Shown: positions 45,352 through 52,917 of the stretch, piece by piece | Position numbering within the stretch: the first letter of the stretch is position 1 | Layout of the letters: each line of letters begins with the position of its first letter | Assembly: GCA_016901755.1 (NCBI GenBank) | Contig: JACJKV010000013.1 | Location: 1 to 64,000 of the forward strand | Origin: Thomasclavelia spiroformis | Lineage (GTDB): Bacteria > Bacillota_I > Bacilli_A > Erysipelotrichales > Coprobacillaceae | Length of the DNA stretch: 64,000 bases | Direction of reading: 5' to 3' | Translations under genes and position numbers: made by a program | Notes under the pieces: generated by a model | Seen by the model: the letters and a program-made list of their open reading frames with translations, nothing else | Database searches by the model: none | What the model was told of the DNA's origin: nothing

Positions 45352-46493
45352 GTCATTAAATATTGTCTAACGCTTGAAACAAAATGTAAAGAACCCGTTA
45401 CCACCACGTGGCGATGTTTTTGAGCCATGATTTTTAAAGCCTGATCAAAAGGCAGAAAATCACCGTCACTGCGTTCATCATCGAAACTGGATTGCAGCCA
45501 GTCATAACCTTGCAGCAGATCCAGCATGCCTTTTTGATCTTTATCAGATAAAATACTGATAACAAAGCCAACATCCTGCAGCTGCTGATGAGATATCGTT
45601 TCCAGCAAAGCACGAATGCCATCAACATTATGAGCGCCATCTAAATAAAACTGTCCGATTTTTTCAAAGCGACAAGGCCAGAAAAAATCGTCAATGACGC
45701 TTTGCAGACAATGGGGATCTGTTTTTTCCAGATAATTCACGACCTGATAGGCTAGCATAAAATTCGTAAGCTGGTATCCAGGCAGATTCATCTGTAAAGT
45801 CTGTCCCTGCAGTTCAAAACGATAAGGATAGACAGGATTTTCAATGGTTTTTACATGAAAAAACTGGCAGTTTTTTTCCTTGCATACCCGCTGAAAATAA
45901 TGCAGAATCTCAGGTTTTTTTTCTGTTGTAAACAGCACTTTATCATGCTTGATGATCCCAGCTTTATGCTTCGCAATTTCCATCAGGGTCTGTCCCAGCA
46001 TAAACTGATGATCTTTGCCAATATTAGTAATGACGGCCACATCACCATCCAGCACATTAGTTTTATCCAGCAATCCACCAATTCCACATTCAATGATATG
46101 ATAATCCAGCTGCAGCTGTGAAAAATAAACCAGCATGATACATACATCGATTTCAAACATCGACAGATGCTGCTCTTCAATCATATCATAAAGCTGATTG
46201 ATGATCTTTAACAGATCTTCATCACTGATGGGCTTACCATTGACCGCTATTCTTTCATGGTGTGAAATAACATAAGGCGATGTAAAAGTCCCAACAATAA
46301 AACCCTGTTTCATCAGCAGATCACGCATAAAAATCGTGGTACTGCCTTTACCGTTAGTTCCCGCAACATGAATCACCTTTTTTAAATCCACTGGCAGCTG
46401 ATATTTTTTTAATATTTCTTTAAAATCACAAAACGTACGTTTCGTACGTTTTGCTTCAATATAGGCAATGGCTGATTGTACATCATCAAACAT
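45336..46493 (-). CDS. folC: Folylpolyglutamate synthase/dihydrofolate synthase
   Basis: A 385-residue Mur-ligase-type enzyme adding glutamate to folates. The ATP loop HVAGTNGKGSTT is near residue 45 and a second motif TNIGKDH near 155; EC(G)IGGLLDKTN is also present. I chose MFDDVQSAI (46493) because GGAG precedes it and the overlap with ung is then only eight bases; an in-frame start 33 bases earlier is possible. It is the last gene of the HAD-ung-folC operon. Confidence 0.93.
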   Translation of the reverse strand: MFDDVQSAIAYIEAKRTKRTFCDFKEILKKYQLPVDLKKVIHVAGTNGKGSTTIFMRDLLMKQGFIVGTFTSPYVISHHERIAVNGKPISDEDLLKIINQLYDMIEEQHLSMFEIDVCIMLVYFSQLQLDYHIIECGIGGLLDKTNVLDGDVAVITNIGKDHQFMLGQTLMEIAKHKAGIIKHDKVLFTTEKKPEILHYFQRVCKEKNCQFFHVKTIENPVYPYRFELQGQTLQMNLPGYQLTNFMLAYQVVNYLEKTDPHCLQSVIDDFFWPCRFEKIGQFYLDGAHNVDGIRALLETISHQQLQDVGFVISILSDKDQKGMLDLLQGYDWLQSSFDDERSDGDFLPFDQALKIMAQKHRHVVVTGSLHFVSSVRQYLMTKGND

Positions 46494-47145
46494 CTTTGAT
46501 GCTCCAATCGATTGGTTCAATACCATTCTGTACTAAAAAGGCATTAGCCTTAGAAAAAGGACGTGAGCCAAAAAAGCCACGATATGCCGATAGCGGTGAA
46601 GGATGGGCACTGGTCAGTACCAGATGACGGGAATCAATATATTTCTTTTTTTCTATAGCGTTTTTCCCCCATAGAATAAAAACCAGTGGTTTTTCTCTTA
46701 AATTTAGATAGCGTACTATATTCAGGGTAAAAATCTCCCATCCTAATCCTCGATGAGAATTGGCTTTACCACGTTCTACCGTTAAAACATTATTTAAAAG
46801 CAAGACACCTTGCTGTGCCCAGGATGTCAAATCTCCATGATGTGGTATGTCTATGTTTAAATCATCATGCAGTTCTTTATATATGTTGACCAGACTAGGT
46901 GGTATTTTTACATCTTTCGTTACTGAAAAAGCCAGCCCATTTGCCTGACGAGGTTCATGATAGGGATCCTGACCTAAGATCACGACTTTAACATCATCAT
47001 AGTCACATAAGTTCAAAGCACGAAATATCTGCTGTTTAGGCGGATAAATTGTCTTTGTCTGATATTCATTTTCAATATACTGATGCAGCTTTTGATAGTA
47101 GTCTTTCTGAAATTCTTTTTCAACAATAGCTTTAAATTTCTTCAT
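46486..47145 (-). CDS. ung: Uracil-DNA glycosylase
   Basis: A 219-residue family 1 UDG that removes uracil from DNA. The water-activating motif GQDPYHEPRQANGLAFSV lies near residue 62 and the minor-groove loop HPSPLSAYRGFFGSRPFSKAN near the C-terminus (His catalytic). The length is standard. Its start overlaps the end of the HAD phosphatase gene by 14 bases. Confidence 0.97.
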   Translation of the reverse strand: MKKFKAIVEKEFQKDYYQKLHQYIENEYQTKTIYPPKQQIFRALNLCDYDDVKVVILGQDPYHEPRQANGLAFSVTKDVKIPPSLVNIYKELHDDLNIDIPHHGDLTSWAQQGVLLLNNVLTVERGKANSHRGLGWEIFTLNIVRYLNLREKPLVFILWGKNAIEKKKYIDSRHLVLTSAHPSPLSAYRGFFGSRPFSKANAFLVQNGIEPIDWSIKDV

Positions 47146-47974
47146 TTTGCTGATCCTGATTTCTTAATACAAATTTTTCAATGACCTCTTGAACTGCCCC
47201 TTCATCATAATCTTTGACAGTAACATATTGCGCTAACGCTTTGATATCATCCTGAGCGCAGGCAACGGCCACTCCCAGCTTAGCGGTTTTGATCATTTCA
47301 ACATCATTATAGTTATCACCAATACCAATGGTTTCATCCAGGCTGTATCCTAAATAATCTGTCAGCCAGCGAATACCATATCCCTTATCAATGCCTTGAG
47401 CATTGATTTCCAGATAACGGCCACTGGAAAAACCAATAGAACATGTTTCAACAATATCTTCAGGCAACTTTTTTTCAATAGCTTTAAGATATGACATATC
47501 ACCTTTTTCCAGCAAGATCTTAGCAATACGATCATTTTTCAGAAAACTCATATCAAAATCTTCAACGACCTTAAATGGTGCTTTCTGAGCAGTTTTTCTT
47601 TGAATCTCGCTTTCATGAGCATGGAAAAGATAACAGTAATCTAAAGTAAATACCATAACACAGACATCCAGCTTTTCAGCAAAATCAAATACCTTTTTTG
47701 CCTTTTCGTATTCTAAACCTTTAAAATGCAGGACCTTGCCATTTTTATTTTCCACAATCAGTCCGCCATTAAAACAAAGCGAATACTCACCTTCCTGATC
47801 ATATGTACCTATTTCTTTTAGAATTTCGGGGATCATATTAAATGCTCTTCCGGTACATGGTACAAATTTAAGTCCTTGGGCTCTGGCCTTTAAAATGGCT
47901 TCTCTATTCACTTCAGGAACATGATGATTGACTAACAGCGTTTCATCAAGATCCGAAAACATAATTCGATACAT
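47132..47974 (-). CDS. HAD-IIB (Cof-like) phosphatase
   Basis: A 280-residue HAD phosphatase. Motif I is MFSDLDETLL, motif II CTGR and motif IV IGDNYNDVEMI. The ATG at 47974 is chosen because GAGGTG lies seven bases upstream; the frame extends 81 bases further without a site. It is the third HAD-IIB gene in the window and the only one with Glu instead of Gly-Thr-type DGT (DET). The substrate is unknown. It leads the operon with ung and folC. Confidence 0.9.
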   Translation of the reverse strand: MYRIMFSDLDETLLVNHHVPEVNREAILKARAQGLKFVPCTGRAFNMIPEILKEIGTYDQEGEYSLCFNGGLIVENKNGKVLHFKGLEYEKAKKVFDFAEKLDVCVMVFTLDYCYLFHAHESEIQRKTAQKAPFKVVEDFDMSFLKNDRIAKILLEKGDMSYLKAIEKKLPEDIVETCSIGFSSGRYLEINAQGIDKGYGIRWLTDYLGYSLDETIGIGDNYNDVEMIKTAKLGVAVACAQDDIKALAQYVTVKDYDEGAVQEVIEKFVLRNQDQQNEEI

Positions 47975-48009
47975 TTTTTTCACCTCATTTTCATTATAAC
48001 AGTTCTTAA

Positions 48010-48759
48010 TTACTGATAAAACATTTTCAGAAAATATGGCACCCTTCTGCTCCATGATGCCTCGCTATGATCATCATAGGCAAAATAGTGATATTCAAAA
48101 TGTCTTATTTTGCCATGAAGTGCTTTTTTGATATGTTCATTACTTGGAATATAGCGGCTGTCTCCTTCCTCACCACCAACATCCATATACAGCGAATTAT
48201 TTCTGATGCGTGAAAAACGAATCATATTGCGAAACTGTTTTTCATAAATCCAGAACGCTGTTGACAAGATCGCACATCTTTTAAAAATACGGGGATAGCG
48301 CAGCATGGCATAAAAAGAAATCAGCCCTCCCATCGAACTGCCAACAATCCCATAATCATCGGGATCAGTTGGCAATTCTCGATCCAGATAAGGTTTTAGC
48401 TGTTTGACCAGAAACGAAACATAGCGCTTGCCTTCACCACCTATTTTACGTTCTGTGGTAAACTCCCTGGCAATATCTTTATCGATGACCCATGGCCCAT
48501 ATTCATCTTCTCGTTTCAAAGGTTCAAAATTACATGGTATGGCAACCATGATAACATCAACATTCATGCTTTCAACGCTATCAAGCATACGCCAGCTTAC
48601 TCCCATGTAAGATTCTTCATCAAAAAATGCATTTTGACCATCATTGATGATCAGTACTGGATAGCGTTTATGGCTACTTTCAAAATCATCAGGCACATAA
48701 ATCACCAGTTCTCTTGTCCTTTTCAAAGCTTTCATATATATTTCTTCTCTTATCAGCAT
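48010..48759 (-). CDS. Esterase family (alpha/beta hydrolase) protein
   Basis: A 249-residue alpha/beta hydrolase of the esterase D/enterochelin-esterase type. The nucleophile elbow GSSMGG lies near residue 120, and a candidate His is in YDDHSEASW near the C-terminus. No signal peptide is present. The ATG at 48759 follows GAGGTG. Such enzymes act on acyl esters or siderophores, but the substrate is not evident. Confidence 0.87.
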   Translation of the reverse strand: MLIREEIYMKALKRTRELVIYVPDDFESSHKRYPVLIINDGQNAFFDEESYMGVSWRMLDSVESMNVDVIMVAIPCNFEPLKREDEYGPWVIDKDIAREFTTERKIGGEGKRYVSFLVKQLKPYLDRELPTDPDDYGIVGSSMGGLISFYAMLRYPRIFKRCAILSTAFWIYEKQFRNMIRFSRIRNNSLYMDVGGEEGDSRYIPSNEHIKKALHGKIRHFEYHYFAYDDHSEASWSRRVPYFLKMFYQ

Positions 48760-48776
48760 ATAACTCACCTCAATTA

Positions 48777-48802
48777 AAAAATAAGCACAACGTGCTTATT
48801 TT
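48777..48802 (-). terminator. Terminator after divIC
   Basis: AAAATAAGCAC and GTGCTTATTTT pair around AAC, next to the divIC stop; the minus-strand reading ends in a U-run. Confidence 0.85.
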
Positions 48803-49089
48803 GAATCATCTGTCTCAGGTAAGATGACAACCTTTTCTCCTTCTCTGGTAAAAACATAGTTTTCACGAGCATAACGCGTTACATAATCATCGTCATTCAA
48901 CAGTTCTACCTGGTTTTCCAATGCTGCTTTTTCTTTTTCGATTGCTTTCACTTCTTTTTCCAGTCTGGCAATATCTTCCTGACGAGAAAAAGTAGTCATT
49001 GCACTGCTGAAAAGAATCCACATCATAGCACATCCTGCCAGCATAAAAATCATTGGTTTGACGGTTTTTCTGATTCTGTTTTTTGCCAT
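48796..49089 (-). CDS. divIC: Septum formation initiator family protein DivIC
   Basis: A 97-residue bitopic membrane protein: a short basic cytoplasmic end, one membrane helix (about 12-28), then a heptad-rich coiled coil (ARLEKEVKAIEKEKAALENQVELL) and the family motif YVTRYARENYVFTREGE. It works with FtsL and DivIB in the divisome. Its start overlaps the end of yabQ by 40 bases, and GAAGGTG precedes it. Confidence 0.92.
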   Translation of the reverse strand: MAKNRIRKTVKPMIFMLAGCAMMWILFSSAMTTFSRQEDIARLEKEVKAIEKEKAALENQVELLNDDDYVTRYARENYVFTREGEKVVILPETDDSK

Positions 49090-49469
49090 CTTATCACCTT
49101 CTTCGTGTGTATTATTATACCATTAATCGTATAAAAAACAATCCTAAAAGGTAACAATAGCGTTTTGATCATTTTGGCAATCATGACGATCAGAATAAAG
49201 CAGCGATCACTAAACAGATTCTGATAAACGATATACCCCATAACTATAAAAGCCAGAAAATAAAAGCGGATAATACCATCATTGATCATCAGCAAACCAG
49301 AATAATAGCACCCAGCAAACATAAAACCAGAAACAGCCTGCAAACCATATCTAATAATGCGATATCTGATTTTAAGGACATAAAAACTAATAAGATGATA
49401 GCAAAAAGTAAATATAAGTCCAAAGACAAAAGAATAACCAACTCCCTGGAGCTGTACGATCAGATTCAT
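49050..49469 (-). CDS. yabQ: Spore cortex biosynthesis protein YabQ
   Basis: A 139-residue integral membrane protein with four helices and the YabQ-typical opening of a Phe/Gly-rich helix (GYSFVFGLIFTFCYHLI), then RIIRYGLQAVSGFMFAGCY. YabQ is needed for cortex formation in Bacillus. It begins one base inside yabP (TAATG). Its position between yabP and divIC matches Bacillus gene order. Confidence 0.87.
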   Translation of the reverse strand: MNLIVQLQGVGYSFVFGLIFTFCYHLISFYVLKIRYRIIRYGLQAVSGFMFAGCYYSGLLMINDGIIRFYFLAFIVMGYIVYQNLFSDRCFILIVMIAKMIKTLLLPFRIVFYTINGIIIHTKKVIRWQKTESEKPSNQ

Positions 49470-49762
49470 TATTTTAACAGCTTATTAAAAACCGTTTCCT
49501 TGTTTTTAGTAAATTTCTTGTTAGATAAATATGATAAAGCATCAATATTGCCTTTGATGGTCACTTCATTTTTTTCCTGATCAAGCCTTACCAAAGACAG
49601 ATCCGAACCTTTGATATTCAAATATCCCAATGAGGTTTCAATTAAAAATTCCAGTGAATCAAAGCTTTCTATTTTTTTTACACCTGTTAACTCCAGACTC
49701 TTACGGTCTTTTAAATATACATGATGATAAGGCGTCTGTTCAAAATGTATTTGATTATCCAT
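49469..49762 (-). CDS. yabP: Sporulation protein YabP
   Basis: A 97-residue YabP/YqfC-family protein. Typical elements are LTGVKKIESFDSLEFLIETSLGYLNIKG and SLVRLDQEKNEVTIKGNIDALSYL. In Bacillus YabP is made in the mother cell and is required for sporulation. GGAGGG precedes the ATG. A terminator and a possible sigma-E promoter separate it from rqcP upstream, so yabP-yabQ-divIC may have its own sporulation start. Confidence 0.9.
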   Translation of the reverse strand: MDNQIHFEQTPYHHVYLKDRKSLELTGVKKIESFDSLEFLIETSLGYLNIKGSDLSLVRLDQEKNEVTIKGNIDALSYLSNKKFTKNKETVFNKLLK

Positions 49763-49781
49763 ATGACTATCCCTCCATTAA

Positions 49782-49809
49782 ATCATATGAACCTCGCTAT
49801 AAAAAATAC
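49782..49809 (-). promoter_or_regulatory. Possible sigma-E promoter of yabP-yabQ
   Basis: On the minus strand GTATTT (49809-49804), 14 bases and CATATGAT (49789-49782) resemble the sigma-E consensus. yabP is sigma-E dependent in Bacillus, which makes this plausible, but the -35 match is weak. Confidence 0.35.
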
Positions 49810-49811
49810 AC

Positions 49812-49842
49812 AAAAAATCAGGTTCCTCTTAAGAAACCTGAT
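49812..49842 (-). terminator. Terminator after rqcP
   Basis: ATCAGGTT and AACCTGAT arms around an intervening loop overlap the rqcP 3' end; on the minus strand TTTTTTG follows. It isolates rqcP from the sporulation genes. Confidence 0.75.
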
Positions 49843-50098
49843 CTTCCTTTCTTTTTTCATCAAGAATTTCATAAAGCATCGTACTTTCATCCTTTAAAAC
49901 ATGCTCTTTGAGTGCTTTGACCTGAACTGTCAAAATCGTACGACCAAATTCAATTTCAATGATATCCCCAACATTTAAACGGGTCGATGGCTTCGCCATC
50001 TTACCATTGACTTTGACCCTGTCACTTTGCGATATTTCTTTAGAAAGCGTACGTCGCTTAATAATTCTTGATACCTTTAAAAACTTATCTAATCTCAT
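49829..50098 (-). CDS. rqcP: S4-domain RNA-binding protein RqcP (YabO)
   Basis: An 89-residue S4-domain protein; MRLDKFLKVSRIIKRRTLSKE is the S4 signature. In Bacillus the equivalent binds the stalled 50S subunit and aids RqcH in adding alanine tails (ribosome quality control). ATG 50098 is used: GAGTGA precedes it, and an upstream in-frame GTG is less likely. It follows the pyrophosphatase gene with its start near that stop. Confidence 0.9.
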   Translation of the reverse strand: MRLDKFLKVSRIIKRRTLSKEISQSDRVKVNGKMAKPSTRLNVGDIIEIEFGRTILTVQVKALKEHVLKDESTMLYEILDEKRKEDQVS

Positions 50099-50099
50099 T

Positions 50100-51740
50100 T
50101 TATTCACTCATAATATTAGTTATTGCTGGAACAACCTGTTTTTTACGGGAAATAACACCATTAAGCGTTCCCTGTCTGTCTGTTAATTTAATATTAAAGG
50201 CTCTTTCTACCAGTTCTGGACGTGGTCCACCAACGAAGATTTCACTGTTGGCATTAATAATATCTGTCAGCAGCAGTAAAGTAAATTCCAGATTATTATC
50301 TGCAGCAAACTGATTCATATAAGCCAGCATATCTTCCTTATATGGCATGAAGCCTTCAATATCCATCGTATTGACCTGTGCTACACCAACTTTATCATCA
50401 TCAAAATTGAATTTCTTGAAATCCTGATTGAAAATTTCTTCTACGGTCTTACCAACTAAAGAAGTTCCTGCTTTAAACATATCTAATGCGAATTCCTGAA
50501 TATCTACACCCGCAATAGCTGCCAGTTTTTTAGCAATCTTTGTATCCAGTGGTGTACAGGTTGGTGATTTAAACAGTAAAGTGTCAGAAACCACGGCTCC
50601 CAGTAAAATACCAGCGATATGTGGAGGAATATCCACATCCTGTTCTTCATACATACGTGTAACGATCGTAGCAGTGGATCCTAATGGTTCACCTCTAAAC
50701 ATTAAAGGTCCTACTGTCTGAATATCAGCGACCCTATGATGATCGATGATCTCAACGATATCTGCTTCTTCAATACCAGGAATTGACTGTCCTCTTTCAT
50801 TGTGATCTACCAGAATAACTTTTTTTCTTAAACCTTTCAATAACGCAAATCGAGAAATACTTCCCACACAACGGTTATTCAGATCAATGACCGGATAACC
50901 ACGATATCTGGTTTCAGACATCACATCTTTAATATAGTCTAATGTATCATCAGTTGAAAATGATTTGATATCTCCTTTGATCATGACATATTCAACCGGA
51001 ATAGCCTGGATGATCTGCTGTGAAGTCTGATAAGTATGAAATGGTGTGGTAATTACCGAAATACCACGTGCTTTTAATTTAGACAGAATATCATCATTCA
51101 AAGTATGCGAACCAGTTAAAATAACTAAAGCTGGATCTCTTTCAATGATCATATCCAGATCTTCATGACGATCCCCACCAACAATGACAACATCACCTTT
51201 TTTGACATATTTTCTGGCTTCTTCACCTGTCATTGCGGCAATCTGAATATCACCCTGAATGGTCTTAAGCTCTTTATTAAGATAAAGAATGCTGGCTTCC
51301 AGGGTATCAATAATATTTTCGACTGGGGTTTTAGCTTCTTTTAAAATGCTGGCATCCCAACGATCCATATATCCTTCAATAATATTTGATGTTGACAGCA
51401 GCCCCAAAAGCTGACCATGATCATCTAAAATTGGTGCTGATTTCAGATTCTGCTGTTTCAACAGAAACCATGCTGTCTTTAAAGTCAGTTCCTTTGAAAA
51501 AACTGTCACTTTATCATAATTCAGATCTTCAACTTTCTGTTTCACTGTTTTTAACAGCATTGGGATTTCAACATTAAAACGTTTTAAGACATATTCTGTT
51601 TCACGGCTGACTTCCCCTAATCTTACGGCTACAGCGTTATATTTATGGGTTGTATTCAACAGATGACTGTACGCTATAGCTGAACAGATACTGTCTGTAT
51701 CAGGATTTCTATGTCCACTGACATATACGATATCACTCAT
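50100..51740 (-). CDS. ppaC: Manganese-dependent inorganic pyrophosphatase with CBS/DRTGG domains
   Basis: A 546-residue family II (DHH) pyrophosphatase. The N-terminal motif is HRNPDTDS (residues 10-17) and the DHH motif IIDHHR lies near 335. Between them is an insert of a split CBS pair (GLLSTSNIIEGYMDR; RCVGSISRFALLK) with a DRTGG-type region. In relatives the CBS pair binds AMP/ADP (inhibiting) or ATP (activating), so activity follows the energy state. AGGAGGAG precedes the start. Confidence 0.94.
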   Translation of the reverse strand: MSDIVYVSGHRNPDTDSICSAIAYSHLLNTTHKYNAVAVRLGEVSRETEYVLKRFNVEIPMLLKTVKQKVEDLNYDKVTVFSKELTLKTAWFLLKQQNLKSAPILDDHGQLLGLLSTSNIIEGYMDRWDASILKEAKTPVENIIDTLEASILYLNKELKTIQGDIQIAAMTGEEARKYVKKGDVVIVGGDRHEDLDMIIERDPALVILTGSHTLNDDILSKLKARGISVITTPFHTYQTSQQIIQAIPVEYVMIKGDIKSFSTDDTLDYIKDVMSETRYRGYPVIDLNNRCVGSISRFALLKGLRKKVILVDHNERGQSIPGIEEADIVEIIDHHRVADIQTVGPLMFRGEPLGSTATIVTRMYEEQDVDIPPHIAGILLGAVVSDTLLFKSPTCTPLDTKIAKKLAAIAGVDIQEFALDMFKAGTSLVGKTVEEIFNQDFKKFNFDDDKVGVAQVNTMDIEGFMPYKEDMLAYMNQFAADNNLEFTLLLLTDIINANSEIFVGGPRPELVERAFNIKLTDRQGTLNGVISRKKQVVPAITNIMSE

Positions 51741-51752
51741 GCTTTGCTCCTC

Positions 51753-52418
51753 CTATTTATCCATTTTTTTAAGATAGCGATATACTGTTGGTTCAGAAAC
51801 CGCTAATTTTTCAGCTACCAGGACAATAGCTCCCTTCACTTTGAAAGTTCCCTTTTCCTGGAGATATTTAACGACTTTGATCTTTTCATCAACATTCAGT
51901 CGTTCTGCTAAAAAATAGCTTGGGAATCCCATTTTTTCCAAACATTCTTTGATATACATATCAATCATTTCATCTAAAGGAGATGATAATATTTCCACAG
52001 GATTATCCATCTTAAATTCAATTTCTTTTTCTTCTTTGATACCTAAGATTTTTTTGATTGTCGCCGTCAGATATTCCAGATCAGAAATATTGACATTAAT
52101 ACACAGCATTCCTACCGGCATCTCTTGACCATCTTCTTTAATAAAATATGTAGCTGCACGCATCAGTTTACCATCAGGTCCTACGGTTTTATAATTCATG
52201 ACAAAATCATTATTAAGGTACTGTTTGGTATCCAGATAGTGTAATGATAAATTTGATAATTTGGCACCAACTTCTCTTCCTGAAAGCTGATTATTAGCAA
52301 TTGCAACAATTTCCTGTTCTTCGCTTGTTAAATCATGTAAAGCAATTTCGCAGTTGTCACCTAAAGCTTTGCCTAAAAAATCAACAAGTTTGGCATAAGG
52401 TTCTAAATATTTATACAT
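51753..52418 (-). CDS. YheO-like PAS domain transcriptional regulator
   Basis: A 221-residue protein with an N-terminal YheO-type PAS domain (residues about 5-110; LGDNCEIALHDLTSEEQEIVAIANNQLSGREVG is characteristic) and a C-terminal helix-turn-helix (VAEKLAVSEPTVYRYLKKM). Ligands for this family are mostly unknown. AAGGAGAG precedes the start. It lies 12 bases upstream of ppaC on the same strand, so the two are an operon. Its promoter is flanked by a perfect 20-base inverted repeat, which suggests autoregulation. Confidence 0.88.
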   Translation of the reverse strand: MYKYLEPYAKLVDFLGKALGDNCEIALHDLTSEEQEIVAIANNQLSGREVGAKLSNLSLHYLDTKQYLNNDFVMNYKTVGPDGKLMRAATYFIKEDGQEMPVGMLCINVNISDLEYLTATIKKILGIKEEKEIEFKMDNPVEILSSPLDEMIDMYIKECLEKMGFPSYFLAERLNVDEKIKVVKYLQEKGTFKVKGAIVLVAEKLAVSEPTVYRYLKKMDK

Positions 52419-52429
52419 ACTGCTCTCCT

Positions 52430-52509
52430 TTTTTTATTATGATAATAATTATATATTTATTTTATCATCTTGATAAATAATAAACAACGATTATTATCAT
52501 AATAAAAAA
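52430..52509. repeat. Perfect 20-base inverted repeat around the regulator promoter
   Basis: The 52430-52449 arm is exactly complementary to 52490-52509, with 40 bases between. Each arm contains a TGATAAT-type half of a Fur/PerR-like box (52440-52454 matches 13 of 15 positions of TGATAATNATTATCA). A TATAAT (minus strand, 52453-52448) overlaps the left arm, so the repeats flank the promoter. Confidence 0.6.
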
Positions 52510-52514
52510 CAAAT

Positions 52515-52567
52515 TAAAAAGATATCATGAAATCTGATTTTTTCACTTCAGATTTCACAATATCTTT
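52515..52567 (-). terminator. Terminator after rpoE
   Basis: Nested arms AAAGATAT / ATATCTTT and AAATCTGA / TCAGATTT form a strong two-part stem downstream of rpoE; a U-rich tract follows on the minus strand. Confidence 0.85.
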
Positions 52568-52575
52568 ATGAAAAA

Positions 52576-52905
52576 CTAATTATTATAATCATCTTCGATC
52601 GTACTATCGACATCATCTTCAACTTCTGATTCTTCCTCTTCTTCACTATAGATATCATTCATATCGATATGAACTTCATCAAATTTATGACGAGAACGAA
52701 GATCCCAGTTATTTTCACCAACCGTAATAAAACGACCATCTAAAGTAATATTTGTATAAAACAAAGATTCTTTTTCTTCTTTTTCAGCTTCCTCAAAACC
52801 TTTGACTTCACTGACTTCCTGCCATAACTTATAGAAATTAACTGCTTTTTTCTTTTTCAGCATTAATTCATAAGCAACATCTACCATTGATCTGTTTTTA
52901 TCCAT
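52576..52905 (-). CDS. rpoE: DNA-directed RNA polymerase delta subunit
   Basis: A 109-residue protein. The N-terminal folded HARE domain (SMVDVAYELMLKKKKAVNFYKLWQEV) is followed by NNWDLRSRHKFDEV and a disordered, highly acidic tail (EEEEESEVEDDVDS), which is diagnostic of delta. It helps release RNA and recycle polymerase and is limited to Firmicutes. It lies 12 bases after argS, matching the ywiB-argS-rpoE context of Bacillus. The tail is shorter than in Bacillus (173 residues). Confidence 0.95.
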   Translation of the reverse strand: MDKNRSMVDVAYELMLKKKKAVNFYKLWQEVSEVKGFEEAEKEEKESLFYTNITLDGRFITVGENNWDLRSRHKFDEVHIDMNDIYSEEEEESEVEDDVDSTIEDDYNN

Positions 52906-52917
52906 ATTTCCCTCTCC

